DNA of 9,340 nucleotides from Fidelibacterota bacterium (GTDB lineage Bacteria; Bipolaricaulota; Bipolaricaulia; Bipolaricaulales; Bipolaricaulaceae). This document shows, in pieces, positions 1-7,057 of this stretch. The notes under the pieces are model-generated. The model did no database searches. It was given only the letters and a program-made list of their open reading frames with translations, and was not told the origin of the DNA. The stretch's first letter is position 1. Every line of letters begins with the position of its first letter. The stretch lies in the NCBI GenBank assembly GCA_024277405.1, contig JAJRVI010000103.1, positions 1 to 9,340 on the forward strand, given 5' to 3'. The translations under genes were made by a program, and so were the position numbers.

Positions 1-1190
1 AGGCCTTCTGGCGCTCCATGGCCGAGGCCTCCATGGCCGAGCCCCCCGACGTGAAGATCACCGTCCAAGCCATCGTGGAGGGTCCCCAGGGCTCCGAGGG
101 GACGATCCTCGCCGCCATCGCCGGCGGCAACGCCCCCACCGCCTCCGAGAACATCTTCACCGGGTTCGGGGCGCAGCTCGTGGAGGCCGGGGCGGTGATC
201 CCCCTGAACGAGCTCCCCGGTTGGACCGACCTCATCGCCGCCCGCCGCATGACCAACGCCATCAAGGGCTGGGTCTTCGGCGACGGCAACTATTACATCT
301 TCCCCATCTACGCCAACGCCATGCTGTTCGCGTGGCGCCTGGACATCCTGAAGGAGCTCGGCTTCGGCGAGCCCCCCGCCACCTATGAGGGCATCCTCGC
401 GGTGGGCAAGAAGCTCAAGGAGGTCTATCCCGATAAGTTCCTCTGGGCCCGCACCGCCTTGGTCCAGCCCACCTGGTGGCAGCGGTGGTTCGACTTCTTC
501 ATGCTTTACAACGCCGCCAGCGACGGGAATCCCTTCATCTCCGGCGGGAAACTCGTGGCCGACGATGAGGCCGTGATCACCGTGTTCAAGTTCCTCCAGG
601 AGCTCAACGCCGCGGACCTCCTCCTCACCCAGCCGGCGGAGAACCCCTTCCAGACCGGGCTCAGTATCTGGACCAACTTCGGCCCGTGGGGCATCCCGTG
701 GATGAAGGAGAACTTCCCCGAACTCAAGTTCGGCGAGAACCTCGTGTTCGCCCCGCCGCCGGTGCCGGCCAGCTTCGGGTACGTGCGACCCCACAAGACC
801 TTCGCCGACGCCAAGGGCATCGTCATTTACTCCTCCCACGCCTCCGGCGCCTCCGACGAGCAGATCAACGCCATCTGGGAGTTCATCAAGTGGGTGTTCA
901 GCTCCGCGGAGAACGACGTGGCATGGTTCAAGCAGACCAACCTCCTGCCGCTGCGAGAGGACCTCACCACCAACCCCGCCTTCGCCGCGGTGTTCGCGGA
1001 GACCCCCGAGCTGATCCCCTACGCCGAGGAGCTCCCCTACGCCGTGCCCCCGCTCAAGACCCCCAAGGTCCAGGACATCCAGACCACCCTCTCCGAGTAC
1101 GGCATGATCCCCGCGCTGTTGGGCCAGAAGAGCCCGGAGCGGGCTTGGGAGGACGCGAAGCGCGAGATACTATCGCTCCTGGAGGAGTGA
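1..1190 (+). CDS. ABC transporter extracellular solute-binding protein, family 1 (5' truncated)
   Basis: This is the substrate-capturing component of an ABC importer, expected outside the cytoplasmic membrane as a lipoprotein or periplasmic protein. The reading frame is open to the left edge (codons from position 3 give AFWRS before the Met at 18), so the Met at 18 is not the true start. The signal peptide or lipobox and roughly the first 30-50 residues lie off-window; 395 residues are present. Family 1 (sugar/oligosaccharide type) features are visible: the early stretch with GGNAPTASENIF, the VIPLNEL segment, the YYIFPIYANAMLFAWRLDIL region that matches the 'sees its own fields, then names the substrate cleft' pattern of the family, and many aromatic residues (WWQRWFDFF, GPWGIPWM) suited to stacking against sugars. 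Two permease genes follow after 17 bases, which supports the call. The substrate cannot be told; a sugar or oligosaccharide is likeliest, but peptides or other polar nutrients remain possible. Confidence 0.88.
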   Translation, partial: AFWRSMAEASMAEPPDVKITVQAIVEGPQGSEGTILAAIAGGNAPTASENIFTGFGAQLVEAGAVIPLNELPGWTDLIAARRMTNAIKGWVFGDGNYYIFPIYANAMLFAWRLDILKELGFGEPPATYEGILAVGKKLKEVYPDKFLWARTALVQPTWWQRWFDFFMLYNAASDGNPFISGGKLVADDEAVITVFKFLQELNAADLLLTQPAENPFQTGLSIWTNFGPWGIPWMKENFPELKFGENLVFAPPPVPASFGYVRPHKTFADAKGIVIYSSHASGASDEQINAIWEFIKWVFSSAENDVAWFKQTNLLPLREDLTTNPAFAAVFAETPELIPYAEELPYAVPPLKTPKVQDIQTTLSEYGMIPALLGQKSPERAWEDAKREILSLLEE

Positions 1191-1204
1191 GCTCCTCGAG
1201 GTGG
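1182..1204 (+). promoter_or_regulatory. Stop-codon hairpin and Shine-Dalgarno that selects a TTG permease start
   Basis: GAGGAG (1182-1187) and CTCCTC (1192-1197) form a 6-bp stem with a 4-base loop spanning the TGA stop of the binding-protein gene. Directly after it GAGGTGG (1198-1204) is a Shine-Dalgarno sequence about 6 bases ahead of TTG at 1208. An in-frame TAG at 1205-1207 rules out any earlier permease start. The CCTC in the hairpin's 3' arm is itself complementary to the GAGG, so it could modulate access to the ribosome site. That last point is inference. Confidence 0.45.
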
Positions 1205-1207
1205 TAG

Positions 1208-2101
1208 TTGGGCCGTAGACGGGCAGCGCGGTGGATGGAGGTAAGGGGATGGATTCTCACATCCCCTTACCTCCTTTATTCTCTGGTCTTCTTCGCCATC
1301 CCCCTCGCCTGGAGCCTGTGGCTCGTATTCACCAACTGGAATCTGATCTCCCCCCGGATCGACTTCGTGGGCCTGGATAACTTCGTCAGGGCCTTCAAGA
1401 GCGCCCGGGTACACGCGGCCTTTTTCAGCGCCTACCGCATCATGGGGTTCTTCCTCCCCATGGTGTTGGTGCAATCCTTGGCGGTGGCGCTCCTTATAAA
1501 CAGCCTCCCCTGGGGCCGGGCCTTCTTCTCGGTGGGATTCTTCATGCCGTACCTGGCCTCCGGGGTGGCGGTGGCGTTGGTGGTGAGGGGGATCCTGGCC
1601 TACAACAGCCCCGCGGCACCTATATTCAAGGCCCTGTTCGGTACGATCCCCAACTGGTTCGGTCACCCCGTGTTGGCGGTGTTCATCATCAGCCTCCTCA
1701 TCGCGTGGAAGTTCTCCGGCTACTACGCCCTGATCTTCCTGGCGGGGCTGCAATCGATCCCCCATGAGCTCTACGAGGCAGCGGAGCTGGACGGGGCGCG
1801 GTTCTTCACCAAGCTCTTCCGCATCACCCTCCCCATGCTTTACCCCGCGTTCTACACCGTGCTCATCATGGCGGTGGGGCTGTGTTTCGCCATCTTCACC
1901 GAGCCGTTCATGCTCACGGGGGGAGGCCCCGGGCGGGCGACCCATACCTGGTACCTGGAGATCTACTACCAGGTCTTCCAGAACCTCCGGGCGGGGTACG
2001 GGGCGGCGATTTCCTTCATCAACGCCGCCGTCACGTTCACCTCGGTCCTCATCGTGCGCAGGCTGATGCAGCGATGGGGGAGGGCGTTGGGATATGAATA
2101 G
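1208..2101 (+). CDS. ABC sugar-type permease, MalF/UgpA-like (first membrane subunit)
   Basis: This is an inner-membrane subunit forming half of the translocation channel of the importer. The 297 residues carry about six hydrophobic membrane segments: near 16-40, 74-100, 103-130, 150-175, 210-232 and 262-282. The binding-protein-dependent transport signature is clear: an EAA loop with E190-A191-A192 and G196, followed by RITLP at 205-209, which docks on the ATPase. The length is normal for the small MalF/UgpA group. I chose the TTG at 1208 because it has a Shine-Dalgarno at 1198-1204. The alternative is ATG at 1235 (residue 10), which lacks a good ribosome site and abuts a strong stem-loop. 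The gene follows the binding-protein gene by 17 bases and overlaps the next permease by 8 bases (ATGAATAG), so the three are one transcription unit. Confidence 0.9.
   Translation: MGRRRAARWMEVRGWILTSPYLLYSLVFFAIPLAWSLWLVFTNWNLISPRIDFVGLDNFVRAFKSARVHAAFFSAYRIMGFFLPMVLVQSLAVALLINSLPWGRAFFSVGFFMPYLASGVAVALVVRGILAYNSPAAPIFKALFGTIPNWFGHPVLAVFIISLLIAWKFSGYYALIFLAGLQSIPHELYEAAELDGARFFTKLFRITLPMLYPAFYTVLIMAVGLCFAIFTEPFMLTGGGPGRATHTWYLEIYYQVFQNLRAGYGAAISFINAAVTFTSVLIVRRLMQRWGRALGYE
1237..1280 (+). terminator. Perfect 14-bp stem-loop with T-rich tail inside the 5' end of the permease gene
   Basis: GGAGGTAAGGGGAT (1237-1250) and ATCCCCTTACCTCC (1261-1274) are exact reverse complements separated by a 10-base loop. 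TTTATT follows at 1275-1280. Seen as RNA this resembles an intrinsic terminator, yet it lies within the permease coding region (about codons 10-23). Stem-loops between binding-protein and permease genes are a known way to make more binding protein than permease, by partial termination or by protecting the upstream mRNA end. A role here is inferred from position and shape. The 5' arm also contains a Shine-Dalgarno-like GGAGG followed by an out-of-frame ATG at 1249, whose frame closes after about 43 codons. Confidence 0.6.
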
Positions 2102-2927
2102 GCGCAAGGCGACCTTCACGGGCCTGAAGTACGCGGCGGCAGTGATCCTGCTCCTCATCTCAATCTTTCCCTACATCTACATGGTGCTCCAGTCCCTGGC
2201 CCCCTGGGACCAGGTGAACAAGGTTTTCATCCCCTCGAGGCTCACCCTGCGCTCCTACATCTGGCTCTTCACCGGGACCGAGGCCCTGGTGGCGAAGCCC
2301 TGGCTCCGAGCGTTCCTCAACAGCGTCATCGTGAGCGTCTCCTCCACTTCTTTGATGGTCTTGAGTGCCGCCATCATCGGCTACGCCCTGGCGAAGCTCC
2401 CCTTCCGCGGCGGGGCGTTCGTGTACAACTTCATCCTCTTTCAGATGTTCTACCCCGCGGTGATCCTCCTCATCCCCACCTTCCTCCTGGTGAAGGCGTT
2501 CGGGTGGTTCAACACCTACTGGGCGATGATCGTCCCCAAGGCGATGAGCGTGTGGGCGATCTTCATGTACACGAGCTTCTTCAAGTCGGTGCCCCAGGAG
2601 ATCATCGACTCCGCCCGGGTGGACGGGGCCTCGGAGTGGCGGATCATCTTCCGCATCATGGTCCCCCTGTCCAAATCCATCACCATCATCGTGGCGCTCT
2701 TCCTTTTCATGGCACGCTGGGAGGAGCTCCTGTGGGACCTGGTGGTGGTGCAGGATACCTCCATGCGGACCCTGAACGTCCTCCTCGCCACCATCCAGAG
2801 CAGCTACAACCCCTACCCCGGCCCCCTATACGCCGCGGCCACCATCCTCACCCTACCCATTCTCCTCGTCTTCCTCGCCTTCAGCCGCCATTTCAGCCAG
2901 GGGATCCGGCTGGTGTTGGGGAAATAA
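2094..2927 (+). CDS. ABC sugar-type permease, MalG/UgpE-like (second membrane subunit)
   Basis: This is the second channel-forming inner-membrane subunit, which pairs with the preceding permease. It has 277 residues, the usual MalG/UgpE length. Hydrophobic segments lie near 11-34, 75-97, 104-130, 138-163, 197-220 and 244-266. The EAA-type cytoplasmic loop reads D172-S173-A174 followed by G178 and FRIMVP, a common variant in the MalG group. The ATG at 2094 overlaps the previous stop by 8 bases, which implies translational coupling and equal output of the two permeases. No ATP-binding subunit gene follows; an amidohydrolase gene comes next after an 87-base gap. The ATPase must be encoded upstream of the window or elsewhere, perhaps shared among several importers as in MsmK-type systems (inference). 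Confidence 0.9.
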   Translation: MNRRKATFTGLKYAAAVILLLISIFPYIYMVLQSLAPWDQVNKVFIPSRLTLRSYIWLFTGTEALVAKPWLRAFLNSVIVSVSSTSLMVLSAAIIGYALAKLPFRGGAFVYNFILFQMFYPAVILLIPTFLLVKAFGWFNTYWAMIVPKAMSVWAIFMYTSFFKSVPQEIIDSARVDGASEWRIIFRIMVPLSKSITIIVALFLFMARWEELLWDLVVVQDTSMRTLNVLLATIQSSYNPYPGPLYAAATILTLPILLVFLAFSRHFSQGIRLVLGK

Positions 2928-2955
2928 TTTCGGGAAGTCGTTCTCCGTGTTCGAT

Positions 2956-2984
2956 TTGAATTTCCCTTCCCTGGAGGCTAGAAG
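2956..2984 (+). promoter_or_regulatory. Candidate sigma-70-type promoter for the amidohydrolase gene
   Basis: In the 87-base gap 2928-3014, visibly more AT-rich than its surroundings, TTGAAT (2956-2961) is followed 17 bases later by TAGAAG (2979-2984). Each matches four of six consensus positions. Transcription would begin around 2991, ahead of the ribosome site AAGGAGGG at 3004-3011. The same stretch can fold as TTTCCCTTC/GAAGGGGAG (2961-2989, two G-U pairs), without a T tract. GGGAAAT (2919-2925) and ATTTCCC (2960-2966) are a further inverted pair, so a weak end-of-operon structure is the competing reading. Confidence 0.3.
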
Positions 2985-3014
2985 GGGAGGCACATCTTTA
3001 CCGAAGGAGGGAGG

Positions 3015-4178
3015 ATGCTGGCGATCGTTGGGGGGACGGTGCTCACGCCCACGGAGGAGCTGAAAGGGGCCACGGTCCTCGTGGAGGGGAAGACCGTAAA
3101 GGCGGTGGGGACGGACGTGGATGTCCCGAGCGATGCCCAGGTGATCGATGTCTCCGGGAAGTACGTGATCCCCGGGCTCATCGACGCCCACTGTCACACG
3201 GGCCTCTTCCCCGATGGGATCGGGTGGCAACAGAGCGACGGGAACGAGATCACCGATCCCATCACGCCGCACCTGCGGGCCATCGACGCCATCCACCCCG
3301 AGGACATGGCCTTCGCGGACCTCCGCAGCTGGGGCGTCACCGCCATCAACACCGGCCCCGGGAGCGCCAACCTCGTGGGGGGCCAGACCGCGGTGGTGAA
3401 GACCCGCGGGCGCACCGTGGAGGAGATGCTCGTGAAGGCCCCCGCGGGGATGAAGATGGCCCTGGGCGAGAACCCCAAGCGCGTCTACGGGGAGCAGAAG
3501 AAGCTCCCCTCCACCCGCATGGGGAACGCGGGGCTGCTCAGGGAGTGGCTCACCAAGGCCCGAAACTACCTGGGGAAGAAGAAGCACGCCGAGGAAAAAG
3601 GGGAACCCCTCGAGGTGGACATCAGGCTCGAGGCCCTCTCCCAGGTGCTCACGGGGAAGCTCCCCGCCCACATCCACTGCCACCGGGCCGACGACATCAT
3701 GACGGCCCTCAGGATCGCCGACGAGTTCGGGATAAAGAACGTGGTCCTCATCCACGCCACCGAGGGCTACAAGGTGGCCGATATCCTGGCCGAGCGGGGG
3801 ATCCCGTGCGTGGTGGGCCCGATCCTCTTTTCCCGCACCAAGTACGAGCTCCGGGGGATGGACCCCAGGAACCCGGTGGAGCTCTCCCGGGCCGGGGTCA
3901 AGGTGGCGATCCAGACCGACCAGATGTCGGCGGTGAAGTACATCCTGTTCGATGCCGCCCTGGCGGTGCGGGAGGGGATGGACGAGGGCGAGGCCCTCAA
4001 GGCCATCACCCTGTACCCCGCGGAGATCCTGGGGATCGACGACCGGGTGGGCTCCATCGCCCCGGGGAAGGACGCCGACCTCGTGGTATTGGCGGCGCAT
4101 CCGTTCGACGTCGCCCGGAGCCGGGTGGAGCTCGTCCTCATCGAGGGGGAGGTGGTCCACCGGTCCGGCGGGGTGTGA
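3015..4178 (+). CDS. Metal-dependent amidohydrolase, imidazolonepropionase-like (COG1228 group)
   Basis: This is probably a cytoplasmic hydrolase with a TIM-barrel metal site that cuts C-N bonds in small molecules such as dipeptides, acylated amino acids or ring amides. The 387 residues show the family layout. An N-terminal beta-sandwich strand set (IVGGTVLTP, LVEGKTVKAVG) leads into GLIDAHCH with metal ligands H59 and H61. Next comes TGPGSANLVGGQ, typical of this subgroup. HIHCHRADDI supplies H221/H223, HATEG supplies H247, and the catalytic-type aspartate is D302 in QTDQMS. The C-terminal GSIAPGKDADLVVL restores the sandwich. The ATG at 3015 has a strong AAGGAGGG site upstream. It follows the importer genes by 87 bases in the same direction, so it may process what they import. 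Hits in this group are often labelled imidazolonepropionase, but no histidine-degradation neighbours are present, so I do not assign that function. Confidence 0.87.
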   Translation: MLAIVGGTVLTPTEELKGATVLVEGKTVKAVGTDVDVPSDAQVIDVSGKYVIPGLIDAHCHTGLFPDGIGWQQSDGNEITDPITPHLRAIDAIHPEDMAFADLRSWGVTAINTGPGSANLVGGQTAVVKTRGRTVEEMLVKAPAGMKMALGENPKRVYGEQKKLPSTRMGNAGLLREWLTKARNYLGKKKHAEEKGEPLEVDIRLEALSQVLTGKLPAHIHCHRADDIMTALRIADEFGIKNVVLIHATEGYKVADILAERGIPCVVGPILFSRTKYELRGMDPRNPVELSRAGVKVAIQTDQMSAVKYILFDAALAVREGMDEGEALKAITLYPAEILGIDDRVGSIAPGKDADLVVLAAHPFDVARSRVELVLIEGEVVHRSGGV

Positions 4179-4223
4179 GGAGGCCGTTCGGGAACCCCGG
4201 GCCCGGCGAGGTGTACCCTAAAT

Positions 4224-4232
4224 GGAGGTGAT
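4224..4232 (+). promoter_or_regulatory. Shine-Dalgarno deciding a GTG start for the I42-domain gene
   Basis: GGAGGTGAT is close to a full match to the 16S rRNA 3' end and lies 4 bases ahead of GTG at 4237 (8 bases from the GGAGG core). An in-frame ATG at 4222 overlaps this site and would place the ribosome site inside the gene, so the GTG is preferred. Starting at the GTG also gives a cleaner signal peptide. A possible -10 hexamer TACCCT lies at 4214-4219, but I see no matching -35. Confidence 0.7.
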
Positions 4233-4236
4233 TTGC

Positions 4237-5013
4237 GTGCGCAGCGTGCTCATCCTGCTGGCCATGTTGGGCCTACCCACCGTCTCGCTGGCCCAGGTCA
4301 CCGCCAAGGGCCTCGCCATCGCCGGGGACGGGGTCGAGGCGACGATCGGGGTCTTCACCTTCTCCCCCGGGGACGAGGTCGCCCTCGAGCTCGTGCGCGG
4401 GGAACCGTGCCCGTGCATGTGCGGCGATCTACTCATCCGGTCGTTCCGCATCCTGGACGAGGGGGGCGCCGAGGTATTCCGCGACACCGCCCGCCCCTAT
4501 CCCGTGGAGGCGGCGGAGTGGGTGGGGCGTTGGGACCTCGCCGCTCCCTCCGGGACGCCCGTGCCCCCCGGGCGGTACACCGCCGTGGTGGAGGCCTCGG
4601 TGGGCACCTTCCGCGCCGAACTGGAGGTGGCCCCGGAAGAGGGGGGCCTCCCCACCGGGGCGGGCTTGGCCTGGGCCTCGGTGTGCGGGATCTCGCTCCG
4701 GGTCTACAGGCTCGTCACGGCTGACGAAAACGGTGCGGAGATCACGCTACGCCGGGAGGAGATGCTCATGGTCGCCCTGCCCGGAAACCCCACCACCGGC
4801 TACGGGTGGGCCCCCATAGAGGAGCCCGATTTCCTGGCGCGCCTCGAGGGCGTCGAGTACCTCCCCGCCACCGCGCTCGTGGGCGGAGGAGGTACCTTCT
4901 TCTTCCGCTACGAAGCACGTGAGGAGGGCGTCGGCGTCCTCGCGTTCGCGTACCTCCGCCCCTGGGAGGAGGAAAGCGCGGGGAGCTTTTCGATCACGGT
5001 CCGGGTCTACTGA
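4237..5013 (+). CDS. Secreted protein with C-terminal chagasin-type (I42) protease-inhibitor domain
   Basis: This is a predicted exported protein of 258 residues. Residues 1-19 form a short signal peptide (MRSVLILLAMLGLPTVSLA, cleavage likely before Q20). Residues about 25-135 look like an immunoglobulin-like beta domain that ends in PVPPGRYTAVVE, reminiscent of BsuPI/FlgD-like folds. It contains the cluster C58-P-C60-M-C62. Residues about 160-258 carry the three loop motifs of the chagasin family: NPTTGY (184-189), the glycine-rich GGGG (216-219) and RPWE (241-244). In known members these three loops wedge into the active site of papain-type cysteine proteases. I infer that it restrains extracytoplasmic cysteine proteases, whether self or foreign. 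The gene follows the amidohydrolase by 58 bases and overlaps the converging rsmA by 7 bases. The inhibitor domain call is firm; the N-terminal domain's role is unknown. Confidence 0.82.
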   Translation: MRSVLILLAMLGLPTVSLAQVTAKGLAIAGDGVEATIGVFTFSPGDEVALELVRGEPCPCMCGDLLIRSFRILDEGGAEVFRDTARPYPVEAAEWVGRWDLAAPSGTPVPPGRYTAVVEASVGTFRAELEVAPEEGGLPTGAGLAWASVCGISLRVYRLVTADENGAEITLRREEMLMVALPGNPTTGYGWAPIEEPDFLARLEGVEYLPATALVGGGGTFFFRYEAREEGVGVLAFAYLRPWEEESAGSFSITVRVY

Positions 5014-5849
5014 GCCGCCAATAGGCCGCGGGAGTGGAGCCAGGCCGCGATGCGGTCCAGCGCCTCCAGGGGAAGGGATTCGGCCCGGACCCCGGGGTCG
5101 AGGCCCAGCTCGGCGATGAGCGCCTCCGCCGCCTCCCTCCCGAACCGGGAGGAGAGGACCCGCCGCAGGGTCTTCCGCCGCGCCGAGAAAAGCACGCGCA
5201 GCGCCTCCTCGAACACCTTCTCCGGGGTGGAGATCCGGGGCTCCGCGAGCCTGACGAGGCGCACGACGCCCCCGTCCACCTCCGGCGGGGGGAAGAAGGC
5301 CCCCCTCGGCACCCGGAAGAGGAGCTCCAGCCCGTAATAGGCCGAAAGATGGACCCCCAGGCGCGAGCGTTCCGGGCCGGGCGGGGCGACGAGCTTCCGC
5401 GCTACCTCCCACTGGATGAGGAACACCGCCCTACTCACTTGTTCCCTCTCCCGGACGAGCTTGAGGAGGACCTCGCTGGTGATGGCGTAGGGAAGGTTTC
5501 CCGCCACGAGGAGTCCTGAATCGAGGGACTCCAGCGGAAGCTCGAGGAAATCCCCCGGGATCACTTGCACGTTGGAGAACCCGGTACAGTGATCCCGGAG
5601 GATGGACACGAGGCGTCGGTCGATCTCCACCGCGTAGAGCCTGCGTACCCGCGGCGCGAGGGCACAGGTGAGGGTCCCGATCCCCGCCCCCACCTCCACC
5701 GCGATCTCGTCCCCCTTGGGATCTATGGCGGCCAGGATCTTGCGGAGGACGTTCCCGTCGGCGAGGAAGTGCTGGCCGAGCTCTTTCTTCAATCGGATCC
5801 CACGGCGGGAAAGGATCTCGCGGATGGCGGAGGGGGAGGTGAGGTTCAT
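5007..5849 (-). CDS. rsmA: 16S rRNA (adenine(1518)-N6/adenine(1519)-N6)-dimethyltransferase RsmA (KsgA)
   Basis: This is a cytoplasmic SAM-dependent enzyme that dimethylates two adjacent adenines in the 3' hairpin of 16S rRNA during late small-subunit assembly; its loss gives kasugamycin resistance. The 280 residues match the family length and show its motifs. These are KKELGQHFLAD (21-31), the SAM-binding VEVGAGIGTLT (51-61), acidic E75, D100 in PGDF, the catalytic NLPY (118-121) and FFPPPEVDGGVVRL (185-198), then a helical C-terminal domain. The start is the ATG at 5849. It overlaps the stop of the upstream oxidoreductase as ATGA, so the two are translationally coupled. The frame continues open upstream of this ATG, but that sequence has no RsmA similarity and lies inside the neighbouring gene. 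The 3' end overlaps the converging I42 gene by 7 bases. Confidence 0.96.
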   Translation of the reverse strand: MNLTSPSAIREILSRRGIRLKKELGQHFLADGNVLRKILAAIDPKGDEIAVEVGAGIGTLTCALAPRVRRLYAVEIDRRLVSILRDHCTGFSNVQVIPGDFLELPLESLDSGLLVAGNLPYAITSEVLLKLVREREQVSRAVFLIQWEVARKLVAPPGPERSRLGVHLSAYYGLELLFRVPRGAFFPPPEVDGGVVRLVRLAEPRISTPEKVFEEALRVLFSARRKTLRRVLSSRFGREAAEALIAELGLDPGVRAESLPLEALDRIAAWLHSRGLLAAQ

Positions 5850-7009
5850 CCCCGCAGGGCGTCCGCGGTGGCGAGGAGGGCCACCCGGAGGGAATGGAGG
5901 CCGTCCTCCAACGTGACGCGCATCCGGTGGGAGGGGTCCTCGATGTGGCGCAGGAAGTCCTCCATGAGGGCCCGGAGACAGTCGGCGTACACCTCCGCCT
6001 TGCCGCGCCCCAGGGCGAAGGTGCCCCGGACGAACGCCTCCACGTAGTACTCCCGTCCCCCGGAGCGGACACGCCGCCCGGTCGCCTCGGGGAGGGGCCA
6101 CTCGTCCCCCCAGCCCTCCGGCCGCGAGACATCCTGGAGCTCCTCCACCGCCCGCTCCTCCTCGATGCGTAGGCCCGGGAGCAGGGACGCCAGGCGCGCG
6201 ATGTCCTCCCTCTTGATCAGCGCCCGGATTCCCCCGGAAAGGGGGATCCACCCGGAAAGCTCCACCGTGGCCAGGTCGTATGCCATGGTGATCCTCGTCT
6301 CCTCGGTGAGCCCTGGTCGGGTGAAGGCGTGGAAGTGCGTGGCGATGAGGCCGCCCTCGTGGAGGACCTGGGCGCACATCCGGTCCACCCGCTCCCCGGT
6401 TCGCCACAGGGCCCCCGAGACCCTTTCCACCCCGGCGTTCCCCGTGAGGAAATGCACCAGATCGAAGAAGTGGACCCCGTGTTCCACGAGAATCCCTCCC
6501 GAGAGCCCCCAATCCCAGAACCAGTGCTCGGGGGGAAGGGAATCCTCCGCGGCGTAGTTATCCACGTCCACCCGGAACAGCCTCCCCAACAGGCCACCGT
6601 GGGTGATCTCCCTGAGTCCCGCGAGGATGGGGTTGTAGCGCATCATGAGGTCCACCGCGGCCCGGACACCGGTGCGCTCGGCCGTGGCGATGATCTCCTC
6701 GGCGTCCTCCAGGGTGGTGGCGAGGGGCTTTTCGATCAGGACGTGTATCCCCCGCTCCATGGCGTAGCAGGCGATCTCGGCGTGGGTGGCGGGCGGGGTG
6801 GCTATCGCCACGATGTCCAACGCCTCCCGCTCCAGGAGGGCCCGCCAGTCGTTGTAATAGCGGACCCCCGGGGGGAGCCTGGGGGTCCTGCGGCGGCCGA
6901 AGACGGCCACGACCTCCACCCCGGGGAGCTCACGCCAGGCGTGGTGGAGGAACTGCCCGAATCCGCCGTAGCCGATGATCCCGAGCCTGTAGGCCGGCAT
7001 CCCCGCCAT
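5846..7009 (-). CDS. Gfo/Idh/MocA family NAD(P)-dependent oxidoreductase
   Basis: This is a cytoplasmic dehydrogenase of the glucose-fructose oxidoreductase/inositol dehydrogenase family, which oxidises or reduces sugars, cyclitols or related hydroxy compounds with NAD(P). The 387 residues have an N-terminal Rossmann fold with LGIIGYGGFG (9-18), the ATPPATHAEIA stretch, and the EKP motif (93-95) that contacts cofactor and substrate. A C-terminal beta-sheet domain carries GGILVEHGVHFFDL (171-184), whose H180 and D183 are the usual catalytic-site positions. I kept the ATG at 7009; ATG at 7000 is a possible alternative, and the ribosome site is weak in either case (G-run only). It is the first gene of a two-gene unit with rsmA, joined by a 4-base overlap. 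The substrate cannot be predicted: no sugar-pathway gene adjoins it on this strand. Confidence 0.9.
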   Translation of the reverse strand: MAGMPAYRLGIIGYGGFGQFLHHAWRELPGVEVVAVFGRRRTPRLPPGVRYYNDWRALLEREALDIVAIATPPATHAEIACYAMERGIHVLIEKPLATTLEDAEEIIATAERTGVRAAVDLMMRYNPILAGLREITHGGLLGRLFRVDVDNYAAEDSLPPEHWFWDWGLSGGILVEHGVHFFDLVHFLTGNAGVERVSGALWRTGERVDRMCAQVLHEGGLIATHFHAFTRPGLTEETRITMAYDLATVELSGWIPLSGGIRALIKREDIARLASLLPGLRIEEERAVEELQDVSRPEGWGDEWPLPEATGRRVRSGGREYYVEAFVRGTFALGRGKAEVYADCLRALMEDFLRHIEDPSHRMRVTLEDGLHSLRVALLATADALRG

Positions 7010-7057
7010 TTTAACCCCCGGGCCGGCCCCCGCGGCCGAGCCGCTTTAGGGCACAGG

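Noticed and set aside
1249..1380. A short frame starting at ATG 1249 with a textbook GGAGG spacing.
   Set aside because: It is out of frame with the permease, has no recognisable content, and its ribosome site is locked in the 14-bp stem. I treat it as a decoy created by the stem.
1037..2158. Minus-strand open frame opposite the permease gene, and a similar one at 2853-4160 opposite the amidohydrolase.
   Set aside because: Both are His/Glu/Gly/Pro-rich shadow translations with no recognisable domain, while the plus-strand genes have clear family motifs.
4197..4206. CCGGGCCCGG palindrome after the amidohydrolase, as a terminator. A similar GGGCCGGCCC lies at 7020-7029.
   Set aside because: Each is a 10-base pure G/C palindrome without a loop or T tract; this is common by chance in DNA of this composition.
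5850..6512. Extension of the rsmA frame upstream of its ATG at 5849.
   Set aside because: The added translation is low-complexity Gly/Arg/Pro, lies wholly within the oxidoreductase gene, and RsmA length and motifs are complete from 5849.
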